Positions 1 through 5,327 of a DNA stretch of 6,793 nucleotides are shown here, piece after piece (the stretch's first letter is position 1; each line of letters opens with the position of its first letter). The position numbers and the translations under genes are program-made. Under the pieces are notes generated by a model. That model was not told the DNA's origin. It did no database searches and was given only the letters and a program-made list of their open reading frames with translations. The stretch is from Acidobacteriaceae bacterium. Its GTDB lineage: Bacteria; Acidobacteriota; Terriglobia; Terriglobales; Acidobacteriaceae. Location of the stretch: the NCBI GenBank assembly GCA_003162495.1, contig PMOF01000130.1:1-6793 (forward strand), in the 5' to 3' direction.

Positions 1-413
1 TTGCCGCGAATGTCCTGGACCACGCGAATGTAGCCGCCTTCGACAATCACGTCGGTCGCGTTGTCATAGCCATAAAGCGACGGTCCCAGATGAGAGCTGG
101 CTTCGTGCATCGTAAGCTGGTTGGCGCTGTAGGGTGTGCGCGTTAAAAGAATGGGCGCACGCTTCGCGCCCCTCGGCACCAGGATCACCGTATGCAGCTT
201 CACTCCGTCCCGCATCGGAATCATCGCCTCGCGGCGCGCGTAATCGAAGCTGTCGGCAGCCGGCTGGAGCGTGGCCGGCATCTCGCTCGGATAGTCGGGG
301 TATGCCGGCTTCACCGGTTTCGCAGAGTCCGTTTGCCCAGCCCCACTCACGGACAGCGTCAGAACGGTGAAGGCGAGCAAAGCCATTGCGGCGGGACGGC
401 AAGAGTTGATCAT
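1..413 (-). CDS. Secreted CocE/NonD family hydrolase, alpha-amino acid ester hydrolase-like (5' part only)
   Basis: This is the N-terminal 137 codons of a gene that runs off the left edge. The ATG at 413-411 is the first start after an in-frame TGA (392-bp-long open stretch follows), and AAAGG lies 8 bases upstream. Residues 1-27 form a signal peptide (hydrophobic stretch about 8-22, likely cleavage after SGA or GAGQ), so the enzyme is probably exported. The segment at about 62-95 contains IPMRDGVKLHT and LLTRTPYSAN, and the fragment ends with EGGYIRVVQDIRG. These are hallmark N-terminal motifs of the X-Pro dipeptidyl-peptidase S15/CocE family and most resemble alpha-amino acid ester hydrolases, which cleave or transfer acyl groups of amino-acid esters and beta-lactams. 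The catalytic Ser (GxSYxG), Asp and His would lie beyond the window, so activity cannot be confirmed. It follows gntP on the same strand after 108 bp with no strong terminator; co-transcription is possible. Other members of the family are glutaryl-7-ACA acylases and cocaine esterases. Confidence 0.88.
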   Translation of the reverse strand, partial: MINSCRPAAMALLAFTVLTLSVSGAGQTDSAKPVKPAYPDYPSEMPATLQPAADSFDYARREAMIPMRDGVKLHTVILVPRGAKRAPILLTRTPYSANQLTMHEASSHLGPSLYGYDNATDVIVEGGYIRVVQDIRG

Positions 414-521
414 GCGGCGGACCTTTCAAAATAAACAGTGCGGAACATGTCGAGAATAACGGTTTCAACCGCGGCCTGGAAGTCCGGCCTCCCGCTCGCC
501 CCGGCAAATTGTGAACAGGCG

Positions 522-2045
522 CTAATGCAGCACCGCCGACAGCAGCAGCGTGGTGCCGAGGCCAGCCGCTGACAGCACCGTCTCCATCACCGACCAGGTA
601 GCCAGCGTCTCCTTTACTTCCAGCTTGAAGAACGACTGGATCATCCAGAAGCCGGGATCGTTAAGCTGCGAAAAAATCAGCGACCCGGTGCCGGTAGCCA
701 AAACGAGCAACTCAGGCCGCACGCCGGCGTGACCGGCCAGCGGCGCCAGTACTGCAGAAGCGACGGCCATGGCCACCGTCGCCGACCCCATAGACACGCG
801 CACTACCGCGGCCAGCGTCCAGGCCAGCACCAGCGGGGGCATGTGCGCGCCCAGAGCCAGGCTCACCGTGGCCTGCGCCGCTCCGGAATCGCGCAGAATG
901 CCGCTCAGCCCCCCGGCCGCCGCCAGAATCACCAGCACGTTGGCGATCGGCTCGAATGATTCGCTGGTCAGTTTGCGTAAAAGCGCACGGCCCCGATCCG
1001 CGCCGGCGTCAGGCTGCCCGGCCACGGCCGGTCCGGTTGGAATGCGCGAACCGAGCGTCCCCAGCGCCACCAGCACGGCGATCAGCAGCGCAATATCCGG
1101 ACTCCCTACCAGCTTCAAAATCTGGTTGGCCATGCTTTCCGGCGCGGCGATCGAGTCCGCCCAACTGCCCAGAAAGATCAGCGCAATGGGCAGCAGAATG
1201 GCGGCCGCGGCGCGCACCGGGCCCGCGGGCGCGCGCGCCTTCATTTCCGTTGCAGTCCGCCCCGCTTCCGCCGGCCCAGCCGTTCCCTCTTTCCGGAACT
1301 CACTCTCAAGATCTTCCTCGAGCGTGGGCGCAAACAGGGTCAGGCTTTCATCGGGCGCTTCCGGCGAGCGCTTTGCCGCTTTCTTGTCCCATCTTCTTAT
1401 CAGCAACCATCCCAGGCCCGGCCCGGCCAGCGCGGCAGCCGGCAATCCGGCCGCCAGGCCCAGCAGGATGGTGTGCCCCAGATCGGCGTGGTATTGGATC
1501 ACCGCCAGCATCGCGGCCGGATGCGGCGGCAGCGTGCCGTGCACAATCGAGAGCCCCGCCAGCAGCGGCATGCCCACCAGCACCGGAGGGCGTCCACTGC
1601 GCCGCGCGGCCTCGGCCACAATCGGCATCAGCAGCACCAGCCCCACCTCAAAAAACACCGGCATGCCCACCACGATACCCAGCATGAGCAGCGCCCAGGG
1701 CAAGCCCCGGGGTCCGCAGCCATCCACAAGCAGCCTGCCCAGGGCGGTTGCGCCGCCGGAGCTGGCCAGCAAACGTCCCAGCACCGCGCCCAGTCCCAGG
1801 ATGATGGCGATGTGCCCCATCAGGTTGCCGACACCAGCGGTGAAGGAGAGCGGAACTTGCTTGAGCGGCATGCCCGACGCTACGCCCAGCGCCAGCGCGG
1901 CCACAAACAAGGCCAGCGCCGGATGCAGCCGGAACCGGGCGATGAGAATCAGCAGCAGCAGCACCGTGCCCGCGGCGCAGGCCAGCAGAAACCAGCTGTT
2001 GTCCGGAGAAACGGCGGTTAGGTTCACCGGCAGATTATTCCACAC
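522..2045 (-). CDS. GntP family permease (gluconate:H+ symporter-like)
   Basis: This is an inner-membrane secondary transporter of the GntP family, which imports gluconate or related sugar acids with protons. The family assignment rests on the GMPVFFEVGLVLLMPIV motif (about residues 127-143), LSIVHGTLPPHP (165-176), a C-terminal GSATVA segment and SQLNDPGFWM, which aligns with the SHVNDPGFW of E. coli GntT. The protein is almost wholly hydrophobic, with some 12 or more membrane segments. At 507 residues it is longer than the usual 440-460; much of the excess is a charged central loop at about 217-278, rich in Glu, Lys and Ala. I chose the GTG at 2045 because GGAG sits 9 bases upstream and because family homology begins just before the first helix (SWFLLACAAGTVLLLLIL). 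In-frame ATGs at 2105 and 2174 are alternatives that lack a good ribosome site, and the latter falls inside the divergent promoter. The substrate cannot be told from sequence; D-serine, fructuronate and lactate-like acids are used by some relatives. Confidence 0.93.
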   Translation of the reverse strand: MWNNLPVNLTAVSPDNSWFLLACAAGTVLLLLILIARFRLHPALALFVAALALGVASGMPLKQVPLSFTAGVGNLMGHIAIILGLGAVLGRLLASSGGATALGRLLVDGCGPRGLPWALLMLGIVVGMPVFFEVGLVLLMPIVAEAARRSGRPPVLVGMPLLAGLSIVHGTLPPHPAAMLAVIQYHADLGHTILLGLAAGLPAAALAGPGLGWLLIRRWDKKAAKRSPEAPDESLTLFAPTLEEDLESEFRKEGTAGPAEAGRTATEMKARAPAGPVRAAAAILLPIALIFLGSWADSIAAPESMANQILKLVGSPDIALLIAVLVALGTLGSRIPTGPAVAGQPDAGADRGRALLRKLTSESFEPIANVLVILAAAGGLSGILRDSGAAQATVSLALGAHMPPLVLAWTLAAVVRVSMGSATVAMAVASAVLAPLAGHAGVRPELLVLATGTGSLIFSQLNDPGFWMIQSFFKLEVKETLATWSVMETVLSAAGLGTTLLLSAVLH

Positions 2046-2167
2046 GGGAGCGGGCTCCGGAGCACAGACGCCGGTGAAGGCAGTGATACAGCGCCAGGTC
2101 TTCATCTCAACCGTCGAAGGAGTTGATATCGCGCCAGGCGGCAATTCGAAATAGTCCCAAATTTTTC

Positions 2168-2196
2168 TTGACAAACCATCACCGTTTGGTTATGGT
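2168..2196 (+). promoter_or_regulatory. Sigma-70-type promoter of the arsR-like operon
   Basis: A perfect -35 hexamer TTGACA (2168-2173) is followed after exactly 17 bases by TATGGT (2191-2196), which matches four of six -10 positions. Transcription would be expected to start at about 2203. It is the best promoter-like sequence in the window and sits immediately upstream of the repressor gene. The predicted start site lies downstream of the ATG at 2192, which creates a conflict about the translation start. Confidence 0.55.
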
Positions 2197-2198
2197 TT
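2173..2198 (+). promoter_or_regulatory. Near-perfect palindrome, probable operator for the ArsR-like repressor
   Basis: Arms AAACCATCACC (2173-2183) and GGTTATGGTTT (2188-2198) are reverse complements at 10 of 11 positions around the centre GTTT. The palindrome fills the spacer and covers the -10 box of the promoter at 2168-2196. ArsR-family dimers bind imperfect palindromes of about this size, often overlapping their own promoter and blocking RNA polymerase. Autorepression of the three downstream genes is therefore the natural inference; no binding data are available from sequence. Confidence 0.55.
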
Positions 2199-2527
2199 TG
2201 GGTGTGAAGCCGGCCCATGCCAATCCAGTGTTCCGTGCTCTTGCCGATCCGACGCGCCGGGCAATCTTCGAGCAGTTGAGCCGGCAAGGCGAACAGACCG
2301 TCCACGCATTGACTCGCTATGCGGGTGTATCCCAGCCTGCCGTTTCCAAGCACCTGACGGTGCTGAAGCGGGCAAGGCTGGTGCGGCATCGCCGCGAGGG
2401 GCGCGAAACTCACTATCGCGCGCAACCCGACGCGCTGGCGCCGATGGTGGACTGGCTCGATCACTACGGCGCCTTCTGGCGTGACCGGTTTGACCGTCTT
2501 GAATCTCTTTTGGAAAGGATGGACTGA
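2192..2527 (+). CDS. ArsR-family winged-helix transcriptional repressor (SdpR-like, non-metal type)
   Basis: This is a small cytoplasmic DNA-binding protein of 111 residues from the ATG at 2192, or 107 from the in-frame GTG at 2204. It has the full ArsR fold: FRALADPTRRAIFEQL in the first helix region, the recognition helix GVSQPAVSKHLTVLKRARLV, then the wing RHRREGREThYR and a C-terminal dimerisation helix with LDHYGAFWRDRFDRLE. The ELCVCDL-type metal-binding cysteines of true ArsR/SmtB sensors are absent (the protein has no Cys), so arsenic or metal sensing is unlikely. The length and the WLDHYxxFWxxRxDxLexxL tail are typical of regulators that sit next to AHSA1/SRPBCC genes. Its TGA overlaps the ATG of the next gene by one base, showing translational coupling. 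The start is uncertain because the ATG lies inside the likely -10 box, and neither candidate has a good Shine-Dalgarno sequence. The inducing signal is unknown. Confidence 0.9.
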   Translation: MVLGVKPAHANPVFRALADPTRRAIFEQLSRQGEQTVHALTRYAGVSQPAVSKHLTVLKRARLVRHRREGRETHYRAQPDALAPMVDWLDHYGAFWRDRFDRLESLLERMD

Positions 2528-2964
2528 TGAGCAATCCAGCAGAAGGTACCCGTACCCTGGTGATCGAGAGGCAATTTTCACACCCGCCGGAAAAGCTGTG
2601 GCGCGCGCTCACGGAGAGCACGCTCCTGGCGCAATGGATGATGAAGAACGACTTCGAGCCGATGGCCGGCCGCAAGTTCCAATTCCGGGCCGAGCCCATG
2701 CCGAACTGGAATGGCGTTGTCGACTGCGAGGTGCTGAGCGTCGACCCAATCCAATGCCTGACCTATAACTGGGGTGTTGGGGGAGGCGATAGCGGGCTGC
2801 AATGGGTGGTGGCCTGGACTTTGACTCCAGCGGAGGGCGGCACCCATGTGCGCATGGAGCAGTCCGGCTTCGGTCCCGATCAGCAGGCAGCTTATCAGGG
2901 CGCGAACTACGGATGGCAGAAGTTCATCGGCAACCTGGAGCGTGTCATTGGGGAGGTGGACTGA
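2527..2964 (+). CDS. SRPBCC/AHSA1 (activator of Hsp90 ATPase homolog 1-like) domain protein
   Basis: This is a 145-residue single-domain protein of the START/Bet v1-like SRPBCC superfamily, AHSA1 subfamily. The N-terminal strand LVIERQFSHPPEKLWRALTES (about 11-31), then LLAQWMM, GRKFQFR with a following GVVDCEVLSVDP, LTYNW, and the long C-terminal helix GWQKFIGNLERVI (about 128-141) follow the usual order of this fold: a curved sheet closed over a hydrophobic cavity by the last helix. Such proteins bind small hydrophobic ligands, but the bacterial AHSA1-like members beside ArsR regulators are mostly uncharacterised, and the name does not imply an Hsp90 role. AAGGA 7 bases before the ATG and the one-base overlap with the repressor gene fix the start. 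The membrane protein gene follows after two bases. A plausible but unproven idea is that it binds or handles the same compound that releases the repressor. Confidence 0.9.
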   Translation: MSNPAEGTRTLVIERQFSHPPEKLWRALTESTLLAQWMMKNDFEPMAGRKFQFRAEPMPNWNGVVDCEVLSVDPIQCLTYNWGVGGGDSGLQWVVAWTLTPAEGGTHVRMEQSGFGPDQQAAYQGANYGWQKFIGNLERVIGEVD

Positions 2965-2966
2965 CC

Positions 2967-3377
2967 ATGAAAACAAAATCCATCGCTTATTGGACTACGA
3001 CCATACTCGTAGCGTTTTTTATCAGCGGCGGTGTCGTGCAGATATTGCAATATCGGGCCAACCCCCATGGCGTTGTGCCCGTCCTTGGCTACCCAATGTA
3101 CTTCTTCGCCATCCTGGGCGTCTGGAAGGTGCTTGGCGCTATTGCCATCCTCGTGCCGCGTTTTCCGCGCCTCAAGGAATGGGCGTATGCCGGCATCTTT
3201 TTCGACCTGACAGGCGCAGCCGTATCCTGCGCCGCGGTTGGCGGTTACGGAGCTTACGCCTTTCACGTCATCGCCCCGCTCATCATTGCCGGTCTCACTG
3301 TGGCATCGTGGGCGCTGCGGCCGCCAAACCGCACCGTCGGCGTCCTCTTTCCTGCGAAGAATAGCAGGCCGGCGTAA
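2967..3377 (+). CDS. DoxX-like family membrane protein
   Basis: This is a 136-residue integral membrane protein with four hydrophobic segments, roughly residues 8-27, 42-63, 73-91 and 97-116. The signature LGYPMYFFAILGVWKVLGAIAILVPRFPRLKEWAYAGIFFDLTGA (40-84) is characteristic of the DoxX-like family (DoxX_2), notably the PRFPRLKEWAYAG loop. The family includes subunits named after a thiosulfate:quinone oxidoreductase, but members in this context have no established reaction. The usual SH after the third helix is SC here (Ser87-Cys88). GGGGAGGTGG ends 7 bases before the ATG at 2967, which is an excellent ribosome site; a longer in-frame reading back to 2802 is rejected because it would run through the SRPBCC gene in another frame. 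It is the last gene of the operon. ArsR, AHSA1 and DoxX-like genes together form a recurrent bacterial neighbourhood, which supports a shared role. Confidence 0.88.
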   Translation: MKTKSIAYWTTTILVAFFISGGVVQILQYRANPHGVVPVLGYPMYFFAILGVWKVLGAIAILVPRFPRLKEWAYAGIFFDLTGAAVSCAAVGGYGAYAFHVIAPLIIAGLTVASWALRPPNRTVGVLFPAKNSRPA

Positions 3378-3419
3378 ACACGAGAGCAGCGAACAAAACG
3401 GTCGTTACGCAGCTACACT

Positions 3420-3445
3420 CCCATGTCTCAGAATCGAGACATGGG
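3420..3445. terminator. Perfect 10-bp hairpin between convergent genes (terminator or dispersed repeat)
   Basis: Arms CCCATGTCTC (3420-3429) and GAGACATGGG (3436-3445) are exact reverse complements around a 6-base loop, extendable by one T-G pair. It lies 42 bases after the DoxX-like stop and 49 bases before the end of the DUF1801 gene, where a bidirectional terminator is expected. Only a short T-run (3457-3460) follows on the plus strand and none on the minus, so it is not a classical intrinsic terminator. A second weaker pair, CACCC with GGGTG, follows at 3447-3465. It may instead be a REP-like genomic repeat. Confidence 0.45.
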
Positions 3446-3494
3446 GCACCCGATCATTTTGGGGTGAGCAGACCTGTGGAGCCTGCAGGCCGTC

Positions 3495-3920
3495 TCAGGA
3501 CTTGAAGGCGTTCAACGCCACGGCGGCGCGAATCAGAGTTTTCAGAGCCTTCTCGTTCACTTTGTCGCCTTCGCGGAAGTCGATGGCGCGCCTTAGATTG
3601 CCTTCGAGACTGGAATTGAAGAGACCTGAGGGGTCATCCAGAAAGGCGCCCTTGGCGAATGTCAACTTGACGGCAGCCTTATAAGTCTCGCCGGTGCAGA
3701 TGATCCCGTCGTGGGACCACACAGGCACCCCCCAGGGGTTGGAAGGCTTCTTCCACTTGCACTCCTCGACGACTTCAGGGTCGGCTTGCTGGATCAAAGC
3801 GCGCAGGTGAGAAAGCATCTCTCCGCGCCAGTCGGCGAGCTGCTGGATTCTCGCGTCGATCACATGAGTTCCAGACAAGCGAGATGCGGATTCGACTCTT
3901 TGGGAAACCCTCTTTTTCAT
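3495..3920 (-). CDS. DUF1801 (YdhG/YdeI-like) domain protein
   Basis: This is a 141-residue cytoplasmic protein with no signal peptide or membrane segment. The conserved core is ECKWKKPSNPWGVPVWSHDGIICTGETYKAAVKLTFAKGAFLDD (about 53-96) followed by GLFNSSLEGNLRRAIDFREGDKVNEKALKTLIRAAVALN, a very typical DUF1801 sequence. The N-terminal half (about 22-50) is helical, and the basic first 15 residues (MKKRVSQRV) may be a flexible tail. The biochemical role of the family is not known to me; distant relatives have an iron-chaperone-like or frataxin-like fold in databases, which should not be read as function. The ATG at 3920 is supported by AGG 8 bases upstream. It is transcribed alone, convergent with the DoxX-like gene and divergent from the aldolase gene. 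Confidence 0.87.
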   Translation of the reverse strand: MKKRVSQRVESASRLSGTHVIDARIQQLADWRGEMLSHLRALIQQADPEVVEECKWKKPSNPWGVPVWSHDGIICTGETYKAAVKLTFAKGAFLDDPSGLFNSSLEGNLRRAIDFREGDKVNEKALKTLIRAAVALNAFKS

Positions 3921-3975
3921 GATGGGTGCCTGCTTCCCCCTGAGCTTCTTTTCCTGGCTGCTTTCTCTGACTCAT

Positions 3976-4004
3976 TTTATGCTGTCCTCGGCCCGTACTG
4001 GGAA
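3976..4004 (-). promoter_or_regulatory. Tentative promoter for the DUF1801 gene
   Basis: Read on the minus strand, TTCCCA (4004-3999) and CATAAA (3981-3976) are separated by 17 bases; each matches four of six consensus positions. The predicted start at about 3969 would give a leader of some 48 bases before the ATG at 3920. It is the best candidate upstream of this gene, but hexamers of this quality also occur by chance. Confidence 0.3.
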
Positions 4005-4093
4005 AGCCCGTTGTCGCACACCAACCCAGGGCGGGGATTGACCACGCACTTTACCCTTGCGCGCCGGTGCTACCATAGAGACGATTGCAGTTC

Positions 4094-4147
4094 CCGCCGT
4101 CCGGCTAGCAGTCTTTCGCCCCAATGGGGGCCCGAGCGCAACGGCGG
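4094..4147 (+). other. Nested stem-loop in the leader of the aldolase gene
   Basis: CCGCCGT (4094-4100) pairs with ACGGCGG (4141-4147), enclosing an inner hairpin GCCCC (4118-4122)/GGGGC (4127-4131) with a 4-base loop. It ends 41 bases before the aldolase ATG and 25 bases before its ribosome site. The rest of the divergent spacer 3921-4188 holds no gene. A weak promoter-like pair for the plus strand, TTTACC (4050-4055) and TACCAT (4071-4076), has a short 15-base spacer. The structure may be chance in GC-rich DNA or a leader element. Confidence 0.3.
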
Positions 4148-4188
4148 CCGAAATTCAAGACGAGCCCCAACCAGAAGGAGAACCCACT

Positions 4189-5238
4189 ATGCCTCTAGTC
4201 TCCATGCGGCAGCTTCTCGACGAGGCCGCCAAGGGCGGTTACGGCGTCGGCGCATTCAACGTCAACGATATGGAACAGATCCAGGCCATCATGGAAGCGG
4301 CCAAGGAAACGCGGTCTCCGGTCATCATCCAGGCCAGCCGCGGCGCGCGCCAATTCGCGCAGGACCGTTACCTCTTTCATCTCATTCTTGCGGCCAGCGA
4401 ACTTTATCCCGACATTCCCATCGCCATGCACCAGGACCACGGCAACAGCTTCGAGACCTGCAAGAGCGCCATCGCGCTCGGCTTCACCAGCGTCATGATG
4501 GACGGCTCCTTAAAGGAAGACGGCAAGACACCTTCAACCTTCGAGGAGAATGTCGCAGTGACCCGCAAGGTGGTAGATTACGCGCACGAACGCGGCGTGA
4601 CGGTGGAGGGCGAGATCGGCGTGCTGGGCGGCGTGGAAGACGGCCACGGCGCGGGCGGCAGCGGTCTGGATCACATTACCGATCCCGACCAGGCGGTGGA
4701 GTTTGCTGAACTGACCGGCGTGGACGCGCTGGCCATCGCCATCGGCACCAGCCACGGAGCCTACAAGTTCACCAAGAAGCCGGACGGTTCGGTGCTCAAG
4801 ATGGACGTGCTGCTGGCCATTCACAAGCGCCTGCCGCACACGCACCTGGTGATGCACGGGAGTTCGTCGGTGCCCAAGGATCTGCAGGACATCGTGAACG
4901 AGTACGGCGGCAAGCTGAAGGAAACCTGGGGCGTGCCGGTTGAGGAGATACAGCTCGGCATCCGCAACGGCGTGCGCAAGATCAACGTGGATACGGATAA
5001 CCGGCTGGCGATCACCGGGGCGATCCGGAAAGTTTTGTGGACGCAGCCGGAGAAGTTCGATCCGCGCGACTACATGAAGCCCGCCCGCGAGGCCATGCAG
5101 AAAGTGGTTGCCCAGCGCATGACCCAGTTCGGACAGGCCGGTCACGCCGGCGATTACCAGCCCATCGCCATTACGGAAATGGCCAAGGGTTACGCCAACG
5201 GATCGCTCGACACGCGCCCCTCGCTGGCCGCCAAGTAA
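4189..5238 (+). CDS. fba: Class II fructose-bisphosphate aldolase (Calvin-cycle subtype)
   Basis: This zinc-dependent cytoplasmic enzyme reversibly splits fructose 1,6-bisphosphate into glyceraldehyde 3-phosphate and dihydroxyacetone phosphate, in glycolysis and gluconeogenesis. The 349 residues are full length for the subtype. Key residues are visible: catalytic Asp83 and zinc ligand His84 in MHQDHG, Glu142 in GEIG, zinc ligand His189 in GTSHGAYKF, zinc ligand His222 in MHGSSSVP, and the substrate-binding GIRNGVRKINVDTDNR segment (about 256-271). The start MPLVSMRQLLDEAAKGGYGVGAFNVND is standard, and AGAAGGAG lies 8 bases before the ATG, which rules out the longer in-frame reading from 4057. 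The subtype is named from autotrophs but is widespread in heterotrophs; no other Calvin-cycle gene is present here, so carbon fixation is not implied. A terminator-like hairpin follows 28 bases after the stop. The gene appears to be a single unit with its own leader. Confidence 0.97.
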   Translation: MPLVSMRQLLDEAAKGGYGVGAFNVNDMEQIQAIMEAAKETRSPVIIQASRGARQFAQDRYLFHLILAASELYPDIPIAMHQDHGNSFETCKSAIALGFTSVMMDGSLKEDGKTPSTFEENVAVTRKVVDYAHERGVTVEGEIGVLGGVEDGHGAGGSGLDHITDPDQAVEFAELTGVDALAIAIGTSHGAYKFTKKPDGSVLKMDVLLAIHKRLPHTHLVMHGSSSVPKDLQDIVNEYGGKLKETWGVPVEEIQLGIRNGVRKINVDTDNRLAITGAIRKVLWTQPEKFDPRDYMKPAREAMQKVVAQRMTQFGQAGHAGDYQPIAITEMAKGYANGSLDTRPSLAAK

Positions 5239-5266
5239 CGCGGACAGCTAGGCTAGACACCGCCGA

Positions 5267-5298
5267 AAGGACCGCTCCGCATCCAGGGAGCGGTCTTT
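5267..5298 (+). terminator. Intrinsic-terminator-like hairpin after the aldolase gene
   Basis: GACCGCTCC (5270-5278) and GGAGCGGTC (5287-5295) pair perfectly across an 8-base loop. The stem extends by a G-T and two A-T pairs into the TTT at 5296-5298, giving 12 pairs. The T-tract is short (TTT, then CCGATTGTGTTT), so termination may be incomplete. It lies between the aldolase stop and the next start codon. Confidence 0.65.
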
Positions 5299-5327
5299 CC
5301 GATTGTGTTTGAGTTAAGGAGGGCTCG

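Noticed and set aside
64..507. A minus-strand open frame overlapping the first gene
   Set aside because: It is in a different frame from the CocE-like coding sequence, whose motifs (MRDGVKL, TRTPYS, GGYIRVVQDIRG) are clear; the alternative frame has none.
414..521. Possible terminator between the permease and hydrolase genes (GGCC...GGCC at 475-490)
   Set aside because: The arms are only four bases and there is no T-tract; too weak to annotate.
769..2154. A 461-codon plus-strand open frame opposite the permease gene
   Set aside because: It is an antisense shadow: Ser, Ala and Pro dominate with no family motif, and the minus strand encodes an unmistakable GntP permease over the same bases.
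2123..2191. N-terminal extension of the ArsR-like protein from an upstream in-frame ATG
   Set aside because: It would place the start before the likely promoter, and the extra 23 residues have no counterpart in the family.
4057..4188. N-terminal extension of the aldolase
   Set aside because: The extra residues match nothing in the family, while the ATG at 4189 has AGAAGGAG at ideal spacing and gives the standard N-terminus.
3711..4709. A 332-codon plus-strand open frame across the DUF1801 gene, the spacer and the aldolase gene
   Set aside because: It is Arg- and His-rich low-complexity translation out of frame with two well-supported genes, and has no ribosome site.
4534..5145. A 203-codon minus-strand open frame opposite the aldolase gene
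   Set aside because: It is the usual high-GC antisense reading of a conserved gene, His- and Leu-rich without recognisable motifs.
4189..5238. Evidence for a Calvin cycle in this organism
   Set aside because: The aldolase subtype carries that name, but it is common in heterotrophs and no RuBisCO, phosphoribulokinase or other cycle gene is in the window.
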